From Marinilactibacillus sp036039175 (GTDB taxonomy: Bacteria > Bacillota > Bacilli > Lactobacillales > Carnobacteriaceae_A), in assembly GCF_036039175.1 (NCBI RefSeq), contig NZ_JAYXKP010000007.1, positions 62,001 to 126,000 of the forward strand: 64,000 bases of DNA. The letters run 5' to 3'. The notes beneath the pieces were generated by a model that was not told the DNA's origin, did no database searches, and was given only the letters and a program-made list of their open reading frames with translations. Shown here piece by piece: positions 49,112 through 58,915 of this stretch. A program made the position numbers and the translations under genes. Within the stretch, counting starts at the first letter, position 1, and the number at the start of each line of letters is the position of its first letter.

Positions 49112-50482
49112 TTAAATTTGATCTCCAAGGTATAAAATGGTCGCACAAGTTGTTCGAATACCGTCTAAATATTCTTTTTCGCCGATATTTTCATTAGGTG
49201 CATGGTTATCTTCATCCACATTGGCATAAGGAATCGTTAAAGATGGAATACCTAAGATATCTGTGAAGATATACATCGGTCCTGTCCCGCCAAGAGCCGG
49301 CAGAACGACTGGGGATTTACCGTGTGAGATTTCTACTGCCTGAATCACTTTTTGGACAATCTCCAAGTGCATAGGGGTTCTAGAAGGTTTGACACCACCT
49401 AAATAGTCAACAGAGATGCTGCTTTTTGATTGAAATTGTTTAACATGATTCAAAATAGAGTTAAAAATCTGATTTGGATCTTGATCAGCGGCTAAACGCA
49501 TGTCGATTTTTACCTTTGCTTCACTTGGAATAATGGTTTTAGTACCTTCTCCGGTATATCCACTCCCAAATCCAGCGATGTTAAAAGTTGGAGAGAGACA
49601 GAGTTTCTTATAATACTCTTCAACAGACATCTTGATTTCATCGATACCAATGACTTCAGCAATCGCGTCTGGATTGAAGGGTAGCGAGCGGATATGATCC
49701 AGTTCTTCTTCCGTTGGTGTCAGAATGTTGTCATAAAAGCCATCAATTAAAACGGTCCCTTCTTCGTCAACCATAGAACGAATCAAGTTGATGAGGTCCA
49801 TTGCAGGATTGGGCGCAATATTTCCTTTGTTTCCAGAATGGTTATCTCTTAAAGCGCCTTTAGCATTCAATTCAATATACAAAAGACCACGATTTCCTAA
49901 AGTAACAGAAGGCTGATCTTTTCCTTCCATCGGTCCATCTGCTGTGTAGGCAATATCTGCTTTCAGCAAGTCTTTATGTTTTTCAGCGAAAGCCTCTAAA
50001 TTGACACTCCCCTTTTCTTCTTCCCCTTCAAACAGAAATTTTACATTTATCGGTAGTTTGCCATAGAGTTCCAACAAAGCTTTCACAGCGAGGACATGTG
50101 CAATCAGCTGTCCTTTGTTGTCACCAGTCCCTCTTCCAAAGATTTTACCGTCACGAATGGTTGGTTCAAAAGGTTCTGAATGCCATAATTCTAAAGGCTC
50201 AGGTGGTTGAATATCGTAATGGCCGTAAAACAAAACGGTCAAGTCATTATCAGGATGCAAAACTTCTCCATAGACTACAGGAAATCCTTCAGTTTCTAAT
50301 ATCTGTGTTTCAATTCCAGCGTCAACCATCATTGATTGAAGTAAATCAGCACACTCTAGAACCCCTAAATTTTGAGCACTGATACTCGGTTGCCTAATTA
50401 ATTTAAATAGTGATTCCATATGAAAGGCTTTTTCTGATACTAGTTTTATAGCTACTTCTTTGAATGTTTCATTCTGGTGCAT
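49112..50482 (-). CDS. M20-family dipeptidase/metallopeptidase
   Basis: 456 residues. Zinc ligands lie in FYGHYDIQPPEPLELW (His), RGTGDNKGQ (Asp) and LFEGEEEKGS (catalytic Glu pair), followed by a lid domain of about 110 residues and a C-terminal His in YANVDEDNHAPNEN. The GHYDVQP-type motif is that of CNDP/PepV-like dipeptidases rather than DapE or ArgE. It would release amino acids from small peptides in the cytoplasm. Start ATG 50482 with GGGGGA upstream. Confidence 0.88.
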   Translation of the reverse strand: MHQNETFKEVAIKLVSEKAFHMESLFKLIRQPSISAQNLGVLECADLLQSMMVDAGIETQILETEGFPVVYGEVLHPDNDLTVLFYGHYDIQPPEPLELWHSEPFEPTIRDGKIFGRGTGDNKGQLIAHVLAVKALLELYGKLPINVKFLFEGEEEKGSVNLEAFAEKHKDLLKADIAYTADGPMEGKDQPSVTLGNRGLLYIELNAKGALRDNHSGNKGNIAPNPAMDLINLIRSMVDEEGTVLIDGFYDNILTPTEEELDHIRSLPFNPDAIAEVIGIDEIKMSVEEYYKKLCLSPTFNIAGFGSGYTGEGTKTIIPSEAKVKIDMRLAADQDPNQIFNSILNHVKQFQSKSSISVDYLGGVKPSRTPMHLEIVQKVIQAVEISHGKSPVVLPALGGTGPMYIFTDILGIPSLTIPYANVDEDNHAPNENIGEKEYLDGIRTTCATILYLGDQI

Positions 50483-50590
50483 AACAATCTCCCCCTAATT
50501 TCGATCTATTCGATAGTCTTGCTTGAAACCAAGTATACATAAAAATGAGAAAAGATACATTAAAATTGAAGTATTTTCTCATAATAAGCA

Positions 50591-50633
50591 AAAATCCCGA
50601 CACCTTCCTTTAAACAAAGAAAGGTGTTGGGAC
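50591..50633 (-). terminator. Terminator of CPBP protease gene
   Basis: A 12-bp stem (TCCCGACACCTT with AAGGTGTTGGGA, one G-U pair) has its T run on the minus strand, so it ends the CPBP gene transcript. Confidence 0.8.
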
Positions 50634-50675
50634 GAAATAGATTTCTAGATAAGCAGTTCGCTTGTAGATGTATCA

Positions 50676-51617
50676 TTAAAAATCCTCAAAGTGCTCAATA
50701 TCGTCAAGATTTTGCACAGGCTCGTGCTCCAAAAGTTCAGACGGAATATTCGTCAAATAAGGAGTGGCGTCTGCTTTTAATCCCTTACCGTATTTTTTGA
50801 TGAATAAGATTGTTACAGCCAGAATAATCACGAAAACTATGGAATAAAGCGTGAGTTCCTGAATGAATTCTGCAGTAGGATTGGCAATGATGTACAATTC
50901 TTCTAGACTAGCGGTATCACTTGTAAAGAGTGTAGGTATGATGACGATAAAGTTATAAAGCGCATGGGTCAGAATAGGGTAGATGAGTTTTTTTGTCTTG
51001 GTGTATACTACGGCACACAGAAATCCTAAAATCAGTTGCGGAAAGAACAAAGAGTTAAAATGGATGATCATAAATATGATCGAGCTGAATAGAATACCTT
51101 TCCAAGTTCCATACTTCTCTGACCACTTATTCATCAACACACCTCTAAAGAAGACTTCTTCAACGATGGGCGCGGCGATAACTGTAATAGGAAAAAGGTA
51201 GAGGAAAGAAGGCGTCTCGACTATTAATTCATCAGGATTCAATCCCATATAAGAGATGAAAAAGGTATAAAAATCTGTGAAAGACAAAAAGATGCGCAAA
51301 GCAAAATAGATAAACAAACTTCCACAGATAGCGACTAAAATGGTTAGTCCAACTACTGGAAGTAAATGTTTCTTCTCAGGTGGACCTTCTCCAGTAATTC
51401 CAGTCGTGAAGACGTTTTGTTTGGATAATTGACGAATAATAATTTTATAGATCAGGAAATATAAAAATAAATTAACCATTAACCCAAAAACTTCCGGGTA
51501 ATTTTCTTGCATGGCAATGAACAAAATAGTATTAGCAATTTCGATACCAATCATCGTGAGCACGCTTCGCCAGACAATAGCCCAGATGGATAACTTTTTC
51601 AATGAATTTATGTACAT
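50676..51617 (-). CDS. CPBP-family intramembrane metalloprotease
   Basis: 313 residues with eight or so helices. The family motifs are present in order: EEVFFRG (two Glu and Arg), FMIIHFN (His) and HALYNF (His and Asn). CPBP (Abi) proteases include Rce1-like enzymes and are linked to bacteriocin immunity or maturation in Lactobacillales, but no bacteriocin gene is adjacent. It is divergent from the ABC transporter gene. The ATG is preceded by GGAGGG. Confidence 0.86.
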   Translation of the reverse strand: MYINSLKKLSIWAIVWRSVLTMIGIEIANTILFIAMQENYPEVFGLMVNLFLYFLIYKIIIRQLSKQNVFTTGITGEGPPEKKHLLPVVGLTILVAICGSLFIYFALRIFLSFTDFYTFFISYMGLNPDELIVETPSFLYLFPITVIAAPIVEEVFFRGVLMNKWSEKYGTWKGILFSSIIFMIIHFNSLFFPQLILGFLCAVVYTKTKKLIYPILTHALYNFIVIIPTLFTSDTASLEELYIIANPTAEFIQELTLYSIVFVIILAVTILFIKKYGKGLKADATPYLTNIPSELLEHEPVQNLDDIEHFEDF

Positions 51618-51776
51618 ATAGAAGACCCTCCAGATATAGATGTAATCGTTTATATATTAATATAAAGAATGTATCATACATTTGCGCCTTCAGGTAAAGA
51701 AATGTCCAATCATCCCTATTTTGTGCGGATGGTGTATGATAAAATACTCCTAATCGTAACTTATGGAGGTACATAT

Positions 51777-52565
51777 ATGGATAAGATTTTAGAAATGAAA
51801 GAAATCACAAAATCTTTCGGAGGCAATCATGTGTTAAAAGGCGTTGATTTTTCAGTCTACCCAGGAGAAATTATTGGGTATATCGGACCAAATGGTGCTG
51901 GAAAAAGTACGACCGTTAAAATGATTTTGGGATTACTGCAACCGGATATGGGGGAAATCTTTATATTTGGAAAGTCTCTTAAAGATTTAGGAGATACCTA
52001 TAAAGCTCGGATTGGATATGTGCCTGAGAATGCAGAACTATATGATACTTTGTCTGCAGAAGAGTACTTGCTCTTTGTAGGTAGACTATATGGACTGGAA
52101 GAAGACATAGTCCGAGAGAAGAGTCTGAAAATGATGCAGATTCTCGGCATTGAAGCAGCCTTTAAGAATCGCTTATCTTCTTTTTCAAAAGGGATGCGTC
52201 AGAAAGTCTTGATTATATCTAGCTTATTACATAACCCAGATATTCTATTTTGGGATGAGCCGTTAAATGGGCTGGACGCCAACAGCGTACAAATCGTAAA
52301 AGAAATTCTTTCTGAATTAAAGAAAGAAGGAAAAACCGTCTTTTACTCTTCTCATATTATGGATACGGTAGAAAAACTCAGTGACCGCATCATCATTTTG
52401 AATGAAGGACGTGTGGTAGCTGACGGACATTTTGATGAGCTTCAAAAAGTGGCAGATGGAACACTTGAGCAGTTATTTAATCAGTTGACGGGATTCAATG
52501 AATATGAAGAACTCGCTAACGCCTTCGTTTCAGTTATGAAAGGAGAAACGCCTTATGATGCGTAA
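51777..52565 (+). CDS. ABC transporter ATP-binding protein
   Basis: 262 residues from ATG 51777, with GGAGG upstream; a longer frame from 51669 lacks a signal. Walker A is GPNGAGKST at 37-45, signature SSFSKGMRQKV, Walker B ILFWDEP and the H-loop SSHIMDTVEKL. It is of the ABC-2 exporter type (CcmA/NatA-like). It overlaps the permease gene by eleven bases. Confidence 0.9.
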   Translation: MDKILEMKEITKSFGGNHVLKGVDFSVYPGEIIGYIGPNGAGKSTTVKMILGLLQPDMGEIFIFGKSLKDLGDTYKARIGYVPENAELYDTLSAEEYLLFVGRLYGLEEDIVREKSLKMMQILGIEAAFKNRLSSFSKGMRQKVLIISSLLHNPDILFWDEPLNGLDANSVQIVKEILSELKKEGKTVFYSSHIMDTVEKLSDRIIILNEGRVVADGHFDELQKVADGTLEQLFNQLTGFNEYEELANAFVSVMKGETPYDA

Positions 52566-54252
52566 TGTTTTTGGTGGAAGTCAGAAACAAGAGGTAAGTT
52601 TCTTTATTAAGATCATCAGAAAACTGGAACCGATGTATCGTCGTATGGGTGTAGATTATCCCATCATGGAAAAGATCATTGATACAAAGCTGACTATGGA
52701 TAGCAGACAGGAAAAAGTCATTCCGACTAATTCTATGTGGGGTAACAGTAAAGAAGAGGACAAAGATAAAAATGCTTTCTTTCAATCTCTATGGGTTTAC
52801 GCTTTAATCAGCTTGATTCTGTTATTTGTCTTCGCCATTGATGATATCCAGTTTCAATACACTGTGTTTTTCAGTTTTATCTTCGTGATGCTACTATCGA
52901 CTTTAATTGCAAATTTCTCTAGTATTCTACTTGAAACAAAAGACCAGCTCCTGATTGGGACCAAACCGGTCTCTTCAAGGACGCTGAGTGCCGCAAAAGC
53001 GACCCATGTCTTTATTTATCTTATTTCGTTGACACTTGCGCTTTCCGGACCGATGATGATTGGAACCTTCTTTATTCACGGTATTCTAGCAGGATTACTG
53101 GCTGTTTTACTAACGATTACGGCCTCTACCTGGTGTTTACTACTGACGATTATTACTTATGCAACGGTATTGAAGCGGTTCAATGGGGAAAAATTAAAAA
53201 ACATCATTGCTTACAGTCAAATCGGAATTTCTGTCTTCACGATTATCGGCTATCAAGTAATGAATCAAGCTTTCCGCTTTATCAACCCAAGTATGCTTGC
53301 AATTGAATTGAACTTACAGTGGTGGCATATTTTTGTCTTTCCGCTATGGTTTGTTGCACCATTTGGGCTGTTGCAAAATGGCTTTTCACTGACTTATCTC
53401 ATGTATATCGTGTTACTCGTTGGAGGAACGATCGGGTTGATTGTTTTGTATCATTTCAATAGTGATAAACTAGAAGCAAACTTGCAGAAACTTGAAAGTG
53501 GAGAGGGCGATACAGACAAACGCTCATGGTACGAAACGTTTTCGAGTAAGTGGTTATGCTGGGATAAAAAAGAAAGAGGCTACTATCATTTCACTTGGCA
53601 ATTGACTAAAAATGAAAGAGAATTCAAAACGAGACTATATCCATCTCTGGCAACCATCTTTATCTTTCCAATTGTACTTATAGGGTCAACATACCAGTTG
53701 ACAGAAGATAGCGGAGTAGGAATCAATCAATTGTCCGTATTCAAATATATGCCTTACTATGCACTTTTGATCATTCCAATGCTGGCTGTTTCAGTGAAGT
53801 ACTCGAAAAACTTCAAAGGGAGTTGGATATTTGGAATGAGTTCTGAAGACAATGCGGGCGTCTTTTTGAGAGGTATGATCAAAGCGTTGATCATGAAGTT
53901 GGTCTTTCCAATCTATTTGATTTTATCAGGTGTCGTTTTAGTCTTCTCGGGCTTTGAGATTTTACCAGCTTTGTTGAATGGATTATTGCTAGTTGTCTTG
54001 ATCTTCTCAGTGGAAGTTAAACGTACAATACAAACTTATCCTTTTTCAAAGAAATATAATGCTTCTGAAGCAAATCAAGGATGCTTTGCGACGGTTATTT
54101 TTATAGGCATTACAGGGATTGTTGCAGTAGGAATGTTCGCTATCCAAGAGCTAGTACCGTTTGGCGTTTATCTTTTGATGGTCATCTTACTGGCTGTAGA
54201 TGGATGGATGCTGACAAGAGGTTTCAATAAAATTAAACTTAAAATGGACTAA
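52555..54252 (+). CDS. ABC-2-type transporter permease
   Basis: 565 residues with two blocks of helices (about 77-280 and 375-560), separated by a cytoplasmic loop. The first 75 residues are soluble. Two ATG codons follow AAAGGAG; translational coupling with the ATPase is likely. Substrate unknown. A strong terminator follows. Confidence 0.82.
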   Translation: MMRNVFGGSQKQEVSFFIKIIRKLEPMYRRMGVDYPIMEKIIDTKLTMDSRQEKVIPTNSMWGNSKEEDKDKNAFFQSLWVYALISLILLFVFAIDDIQFQYTVFFSFIFVMLLSTLIANFSSILLETKDQLLIGTKPVSSRTLSAAKATHVFIYLISLTLALSGPMMIGTFFIHGILAGLLAVLLTITASTWCLLLTIITYATVLKRFNGEKLKNIIAYSQIGISVFTIIGYQVMNQAFRFINPSMLAIELNLQWWHIFVFPLWFVAPFGLLQNGFSLTYLMYIVLLVGGTIGLIVLYHFNSDKLEANLQKLESGEGDTDKRSWYETFSSKWLCWDKKERGYYHFTWQLTKNEREFKTRLYPSLATIFIFPIVLIGSTYQLTEDSGVGINQLSVFKYMPYYALLIIPMLAVSVKYSKNFKGSWIFGMSSEDNAGVFLRGMIKALIMKLVFPIYLILSGVVLVFSGFEILPALLNGLLLVVLIFSVEVKRTIQTYPFSKKYNASEANQGCFATVIFIGITGIVAVGMFAIQELVPFGVYLLMVILLAVDGWMLTRGFNKIKLKMD

Positions 54253-54254
54253 CC

Positions 54255-54298
54255 AAAAGCAGCCGAACACCTTTTAAAAGGGCGTTCGGCTGCTTTTA
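54255..54298. terminator. Bidirectional terminator
   Basis: A 14-bp stem (AAAAGCAGCCGAAC with GTTCGGCTGCTTTT) separates the convergent ABC permease and transglutaminase genes. Confidence 0.93.
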
Positions 54299-54305
54299 TG
54301 TTGAC

Positions 54306-56690
54306 TCAATGTTTCCTTTTAAGACTTCTTGCTAAAATGTCCAGCGTGCTGATTAACGTTTCTTTTTGTAGAGGGGAAATAGATGCGTCCGAGTTCGTTT
54401 TACTATAAAACGTGTGATCTGTTAATGCAGCGAACTCAGATAAGGTTTTTGTATCTTCTTCTGTCAATGGCTGAAATGTATTCATATAGTCAGGAACAGT
54501 CTGACTTTTCAATCTTTTTTGTTTCTGGTCAAAGAGTCGCAATGTCCAGTGACAAGCTTTTTCAAGAGAAATCTTATCACCTAAAATGGCTTTTTTCAAC
54601 AACCAAGTCACAAGACGTAAGTGTAATGAAAAATACAGTGTACCGAAAACAAATAGAATCAGACTAGATATTGTAAGCATGAACAGAGCGATAGAAAAGG
54701 GAGAACGATCAGGAGATTGGGCTTCTTCTGTTTCGCTCGCTTCTTCAGCTACAGGATCCTCTATTGATTCCTCTCCAACTTCTTCAGACAAGGTTTCTTC
54801 TTCAGTAGTTTCATCGACTGTTGTATCCGTTTCTGTTTCAAGATCTTCCAATGTTACAGCTTGATCATCGAAAGAAAAACGGTCATCCTCAGGAGAGACA
54901 TCATCTTCTGTTCGCGTGACAGGATTAGCAAATGAAGGACTAGGTTCAAAAGGTACCCAACCAACACTTGGGAAGTAAACTTCAGGCCAAGAGTGGGCAT
55001 TTGCATTTGTGATCTGGTAATAATTTTCACCGTTAGTATCGGTTTGACTACTGCCAGGCGTGAAACCTTTTACCCAGCGTGCCGGTATGCCAACAGCACG
55101 TAACATGGTGACCATCGCAGTCGAAAAATTATCGCAGTAACCAACGCCAGTATCAAATAGGAAATGATCAACGTAATCTTCTCCAGGAGGTGTCTGAGCA
55201 GTATCTCTTAAACTGTAGCGATAACCACCTTCACTTTTAAGGTAAGATTCGATTGCACGAACCATTTCGTACTCACTATCCATTCCTTCGGTTAGTTCTT
55301 GCGCAAGGTCTTTAACGCGTTGTGGAAATTCTGTCGGGAGTTGCAGTTCTTCTATTTCGAAACTATTAGTCATCCACTCATTGACAGTCATGATGTCTTC
55401 GATTTGTGTATCCTCAGAATACTGTAAGTAACTCTCCAGAAAGTCGGTACGCCAGCCGTCATCTCCACGAAGTGTTTCTTCGCTAGAACGATCTGGATAG
55501 TCCGTATAGTAGTCAATCGAATAACCTTCAACCGCATCATTTTGACTCTCAAGGGCAAAGTAGTCACTATAATAACCATGTGTTAATGAATACTGAGTAT
55601 AATCAGCTTCGACTCTTAATGTAGACCAACCGTAGGGTTGAGCAATGTAGTTGGTAGGTGTTTGCCAGTTGATAGTGGCTGTCTCAAGGGTCTCACCGTA
55701 ATAACCGTCGTCGTTTCCAAACGATGAGAACGAAGGGACTCGGTCGTATGGAGAGAAAGCCTGCTCAGATTGACTAGTATTTGAACTGGACCAACCTTCA
55801 CCAGTATAATTCCAGCGATGAAGCACTTTCCAGTAGCTAGGCTCCGGTAGATAAGCCTGAAATAATCTTGTGTAATCTTTTTTCAAAGGACCACCCAATT
55901 GTTCATCGTTGGTTCCTATGCCTGTCTGGCGGTATCTTGAACCTGGAGACTGGGCATCAATCCAGTCAAAAAATCCACGGCTTTCTAATCTATTTTGATA
56001 ACCGATCGTACTCATTTCAACCCATTCTTGAGAAGGCATAAACCAATCGACTCCCCAGTAAGCTAGTCCAACCAGTGCACCCGTGAGAAGGCTCGTCAAA
56101 GTAGAAAGTTTAAAAAAGTACCAATTACTCTGGCTTTGATTCAGTTTTGTAAGACCAATCAAGAGTACACCAAACCCAATAACGGTTACCGCCTGAGAAA
56201 GAATCGCGTAACTTGTAAATGTGTGTAAAATCATGAGATAACCAAAAGCGATAAGAAAGGATGGATAAGCAAATTTTTGATGAATCGTGGTAAAGGTTAG
56301 TAATGTGGCTAACACAAATAGGACTAGAATAGCAAGAAATAAAGGTACGGAAGACGTACTTCCAGAAATCACTTGATTCCATTCTTGTTGACCTAATTGC
56401 CATAAGTTAAAGAGCCACTTAGTCAGTGATGCTTCAACGGTCAAAGACGGAAAGGATCGATAAAGAAAGACGAAAATCACACTGATCTGGACTACAAAGT
56501 ACAACCACCATTTTTTGAAAAAGGCAGCCGTTAACTGAGTGATCGCGAAAAAGAGGACAATAGATTCAAAACCAGACAATTCATTGATCCGTAAAAATAA
56601 AAAAAGTACAGGAAGAAGTAAAAAACTGTGAACCAGTCCTATTAGTAAAGAACGCATACCTTCTGATAAAGAATTGAAATAAGTTTTCAC
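54306..56690 (-). CDS. TgpA-like transglutaminase membrane protein
   Basis: 794 residues: about six N-terminal helices of DUF3488/TgpA_N, a large extracytoplasmic transglutaminase domain with Cys near 518 in GVGYCDNFSTAMVTMLRAVG and the His in NAHSWPEVYFP, an acidic Ser/Thr/Glu-rich linker (about 610-665), one more helix near 680 and a cytoplasmic DUF4129-like tail. It overlaps the DUF58 gene by ATGA. The three-gene MoxR-DUF58-TgpA cluster is widespread; it is thought to assemble or cross-link a surface protein, though this is not settled. Confidence 0.88.
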   Translation of the reverse strand: MKTYFNSLSEGMRSLLIGLVHSFLLLPVLFLFLRINELSGFESIVLFFAITQLTAAFFKKWWLYFVVQISVIFVFLYRSFPSLTVEASLTKWLFNLWQLGQQEWNQVISGSTSSVPLFLAILVLFVLATLLTFTTIHQKFAYPSFLIAFGYLMILHTFTSYAILSQAVTVIGFGVLLIGLTKLNQSQSNWYFFKLSTLTSLLTGALVGLAYWGVDWFMPSQEWVEMSTIGYQNRLESRGFFDWIDAQSPGSRYRQTGIGTNDEQLGGPLKKDYTRLFQAYLPEPSYWKVLHRWNYTGEGWSSSNTSQSEQAFSPYDRVPSFSSFGNDDGYYGETLETATINWQTPTNYIAQPYGWSTLRVEADYTQYSLTHGYYSDYFALESQNDAVEGYSIDYYTDYPDRSSEETLRGDDGWRTDFLESYLQYSEDTQIEDIMTVNEWMTNSFEIEELQLPTEFPQRVKDLAQELTEGMDSEYEMVRAIESYLKSEGGYRYSLRDTAQTPPGEDYVDHFLFDTGVGYCDNFSTAMVTMLRAVGIPARWVKGFTPGSSQTDTNGENYYQITNANAHSWPEVYFPSVGWVPFEPSPSFANPVTRTEDDVSPEDDRFSFDDQAVTLEDLETETDTTVDETTEEETLSEEVGEESIEDPVAEEASETEEAQSPDRSPFSIALFMLTISSLILFVFGTLYFSLHLRLVTWLLKKAILGDKISLEKACHWTLRLFDQKQKRLKSQTVPDYMNTFQPLTEEDTKTLSEFAALTDHTFYSKTNSDASISPLQKETLISTLDILARSLKRKH

Positions 56691-57727
56691 TTTTCAGCGC
56701 CTCCTTTCAGTGAATCCAGTTGACGCTCATCCAAAATAAAAAGGTTGGGCGTATTTTTGATTGAATCAGGAAAAGACATATTCCTTGGCGCTATAATTAA
56801 AATAGTCGTTTTAAACGTATCCAAAGGACCTAGTAATTTGAGTAAGTGCTGATGATCCTCACTTGATTGAATCGTCAGGTAATCATTGGGATGGCTATGT
56901 TTGGCAGTCTGTCCACTAAATGAACCTAATAAGGTAAGGTCATTTTTAGAATAAGCAGATAGATACTGATCCAGACTGTAGGCTAAACTAAGCAAGTCTT
57001 CAAATTGTGAAGAAGAGAAGCCTAAAAAGTACAAACTGATAGATAAATGGTCTTCACGATCATACTCTTTGATCATCCACTGTTCCCGTTTCAAGCTTGA
57101 CTTCCAATCAATAGATCCAATCGCGTCACGGGGTTGATAAGCTCTTAATTCCTTGACTTCAAAGGCGTGGGAAAGAGAATCTAAATCTGTTAAGCGAATG
57201 GCTTGCTTAGATAAAAGTTTCAATATCCGATCTTGTGGCACTTTTTTGGGATAAATTGCAAAGTCAACAGAGAGAGAATGCGTGGAACGGTGTCTAAATA
57301 GACCAAACAAACCAATACCTCGAATTTGAACAGCTAATTGTTCGTAATGTCCCCTGGTCATAGGCTGAGACAAAGCACGAAGCTCCGAGTGATTCTTTAA
57401 AAATAGATCTGGATAAATGGTCTGAAAAAGCTGAGTACCTTGCTGATCAGTTAAAATCAATTCAAATGAAGATAATAAGAATAAGAGATGCCATCTTCTA
57501 TAAAGAGTAAAAGAAAGATCTAAACGATTATCTTCCGTAACAACCCATTGAATATTCTTGAAATAGACCTTCAGGCGAGCTGAAAAAAAAGCTGCCAGTA
57601 AAACAAATGAAAAGCTATAGAAGATAAACCAGGATACAGAAGAAGGAAAAGTTAATGTGTAGAGAATGGTAAAAAAGTACACCAATAAGAACACGAATCC
57701 ACGCCAATTGATAAAACGCAGCTTCAT
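56687..57727 (-). CDS. DUF58 protein (MoxR partner)
   Basis: 346 residues. Two N-terminal helices, then a vWA-like fold with the DUF58 signature ELRAYQPRDAIGSIDWKSSL and REQWMIKEYDRE. It overlaps both neighbours by ATGA, so the three proteins are made together. DUF58 proteins are believed to bind the MoxR ATPase. Confidence 0.88.
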   Translation of the reverse strand: MKLRFINWRGFVFLLVYFFTILYTLTFPSSVSWFIFYSFSFVLLAAFFSARLKVYFKNIQWVVTEDNRLDLSFTLYRRWHLLFLLSSFELILTDQQGTQLFQTIYPDLFLKNHSELRALSQPMTRGHYEQLAVQIRGIGLFGLFRHRSTHSLSVDFAIYPKKVPQDRILKLLSKQAIRLTDLDSLSHAFEVKELRAYQPRDAIGSIDWKSSLKREQWMIKEYDREDHLSISLYFLGFSSSQFEDLLSLAYSLDQYLSAYSKNDLTLLGSFSGQTAKHSHPNDYLTIQSSEDHQHLLKLLGPLDTFKTTILIIAPRNMSFPDSIKNTPNLFILDERQLDSLKGGAEK

Positions 57728-58689
57728 TTCGAGCTCCTGATTTTAGTAGGGATATCTACCTGGCTGATCAATTCGTCAATAAAGGCATCAATTGTTTGAG
57801 CGGTCATTCTATTTACAAATAAAAGACGATGTCTAAATAAAGGTTTGATAATAGATAAAATATCTTGAGGAGTGACATAATCACGACCACTTAAAAGAGC
57901 CTGTCCTCGTGCAGCAGCTAGACAATACTGGGTTCCTCTCGGACTAATACCAAGTCTAAGTTCAGAATGGTTACGGGTACGGTCAACAAGCATAATCATA
58001 TAATCTAATAGTTGAGGATTGACATAAACAGATTTTACGAGTTCTTTAAGTGTATTGAATTCCTCCAAAGATAAAATTGGTTGTAATTGTTCTATTGAGT
58101 TTAATTGATCTGGAGATTCGAGCATTCGGATTTCCTGTTCTTTACTAGGATATCCTAGAGAAAGTTGAAAAAGAAAACGATCGAGCTGAGCTTCAGGTAA
58201 AGGATAGGTTCCTTCGTAGTCGATAGGATTCTGAGTAGCCAAAACAAAGAAAGGGTCCGGTAATAAATGGGTCTTACCATCAAGTGTAACTTGCTTTTCA
58301 GACATGGCTTCCAGCATGGCAGCCTGTGTTCTAGGAGAAGTACGATTGATTTCGTCTGCTAGTATGATCTGATTGAATAAGGGACCGTGTCGAAATTCGA
58401 ATTGAGCATCTTGCATGTTGGGTACGGAAAAACCAATGATGTCAGAAGGGATCAAATCTGGGGTGAATTGAATTCGTGAGAAATCAGCTTCCAGACACTT
58501 GGCTATGGTTTTGATCAGGAGCGTTTTACCTACACCGGGAATATCTTCAAAAAGGACATGACCGCCTGCCAGCATGGCAATCAAGGTATGTCGGGTAACT
58601 TCCTTTTTACCGATTACAATCTGATCGACCGTATCAATTAATGTATGTAGTTTTGCAATGGATTGCTCTGTTTGTACTGAATAAGTCAA
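57724..58689 (-). CDS. MoxR-family AAA+ ATPase
   Basis: 321 residues. Walker A lies in FEDIPGVGKTLLIK, Walker B in IILADEINR, sensor 1 in FVLATQNPIDYEGTYPLPEA and the Arg finger region in RFLFQL. MoxR proteins are chaperone-like ATPases that activate partners with vWA domains. First gene of the MoxR-DUF58-TgpA operon. Confidence 0.92.
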   Translation of the reverse strand: MTYSVQTEQSIAKLHTLIDTVDQIVIGKKEVTRHTLIAMLAGGHVLFEDIPGVGKTLLIKTIAKCLEADFSRIQFTPDLIPSDIIGFSVPNMQDAQFEFRHGPLFNQIILADEINRTSPRTQAAMLEAMSEKQVTLDGKTHLLPDPFFVLATQNPIDYEGTYPLPEAQLDRFLFQLSLGYPSKEQEIRMLESPDQLNSIEQLQPILSLEEFNTLKELVKSVYVNPQLLDYMIMLVDRTRNHSELRLGISPRGTQYCLAAARGQALLSGRDYVTPQDILSIIKPLFRHRLLFVNRMTAQTIDAFIDELISQVDIPTKIRSSK

Positions 58690-58849
58690 AGGTATAGCCT
58701 CCTGATTTACTGATTTAAAGGAATAGGATCGAAAATTAAACCAGATGAATATGTTTATATAATTGTAAATAGAATGAGATAAGAATACAATGAGAAACAG
58801 TCATCCTTAGTGAAATTATAAATAATAGATACTAAATCTATTTAGATAA

Positions 58850-58895
58850 AAAGAGAGAAAGCATCGAGTCAACCTCAAAACTTTCTCTCTATCGT
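58850..58895 (-). terminator. Terminator of the glycosyltransferase operon
   Basis: A 10-bp stem (AGAGAGAAAG with CTTTCTCTCT) has its T run on the minus strand, downstream of the second glycosyltransferase gene. Confidence 0.75.
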
Positions 58896-58915
58896 ATAAA
58901 TCCAATTGTTAACGG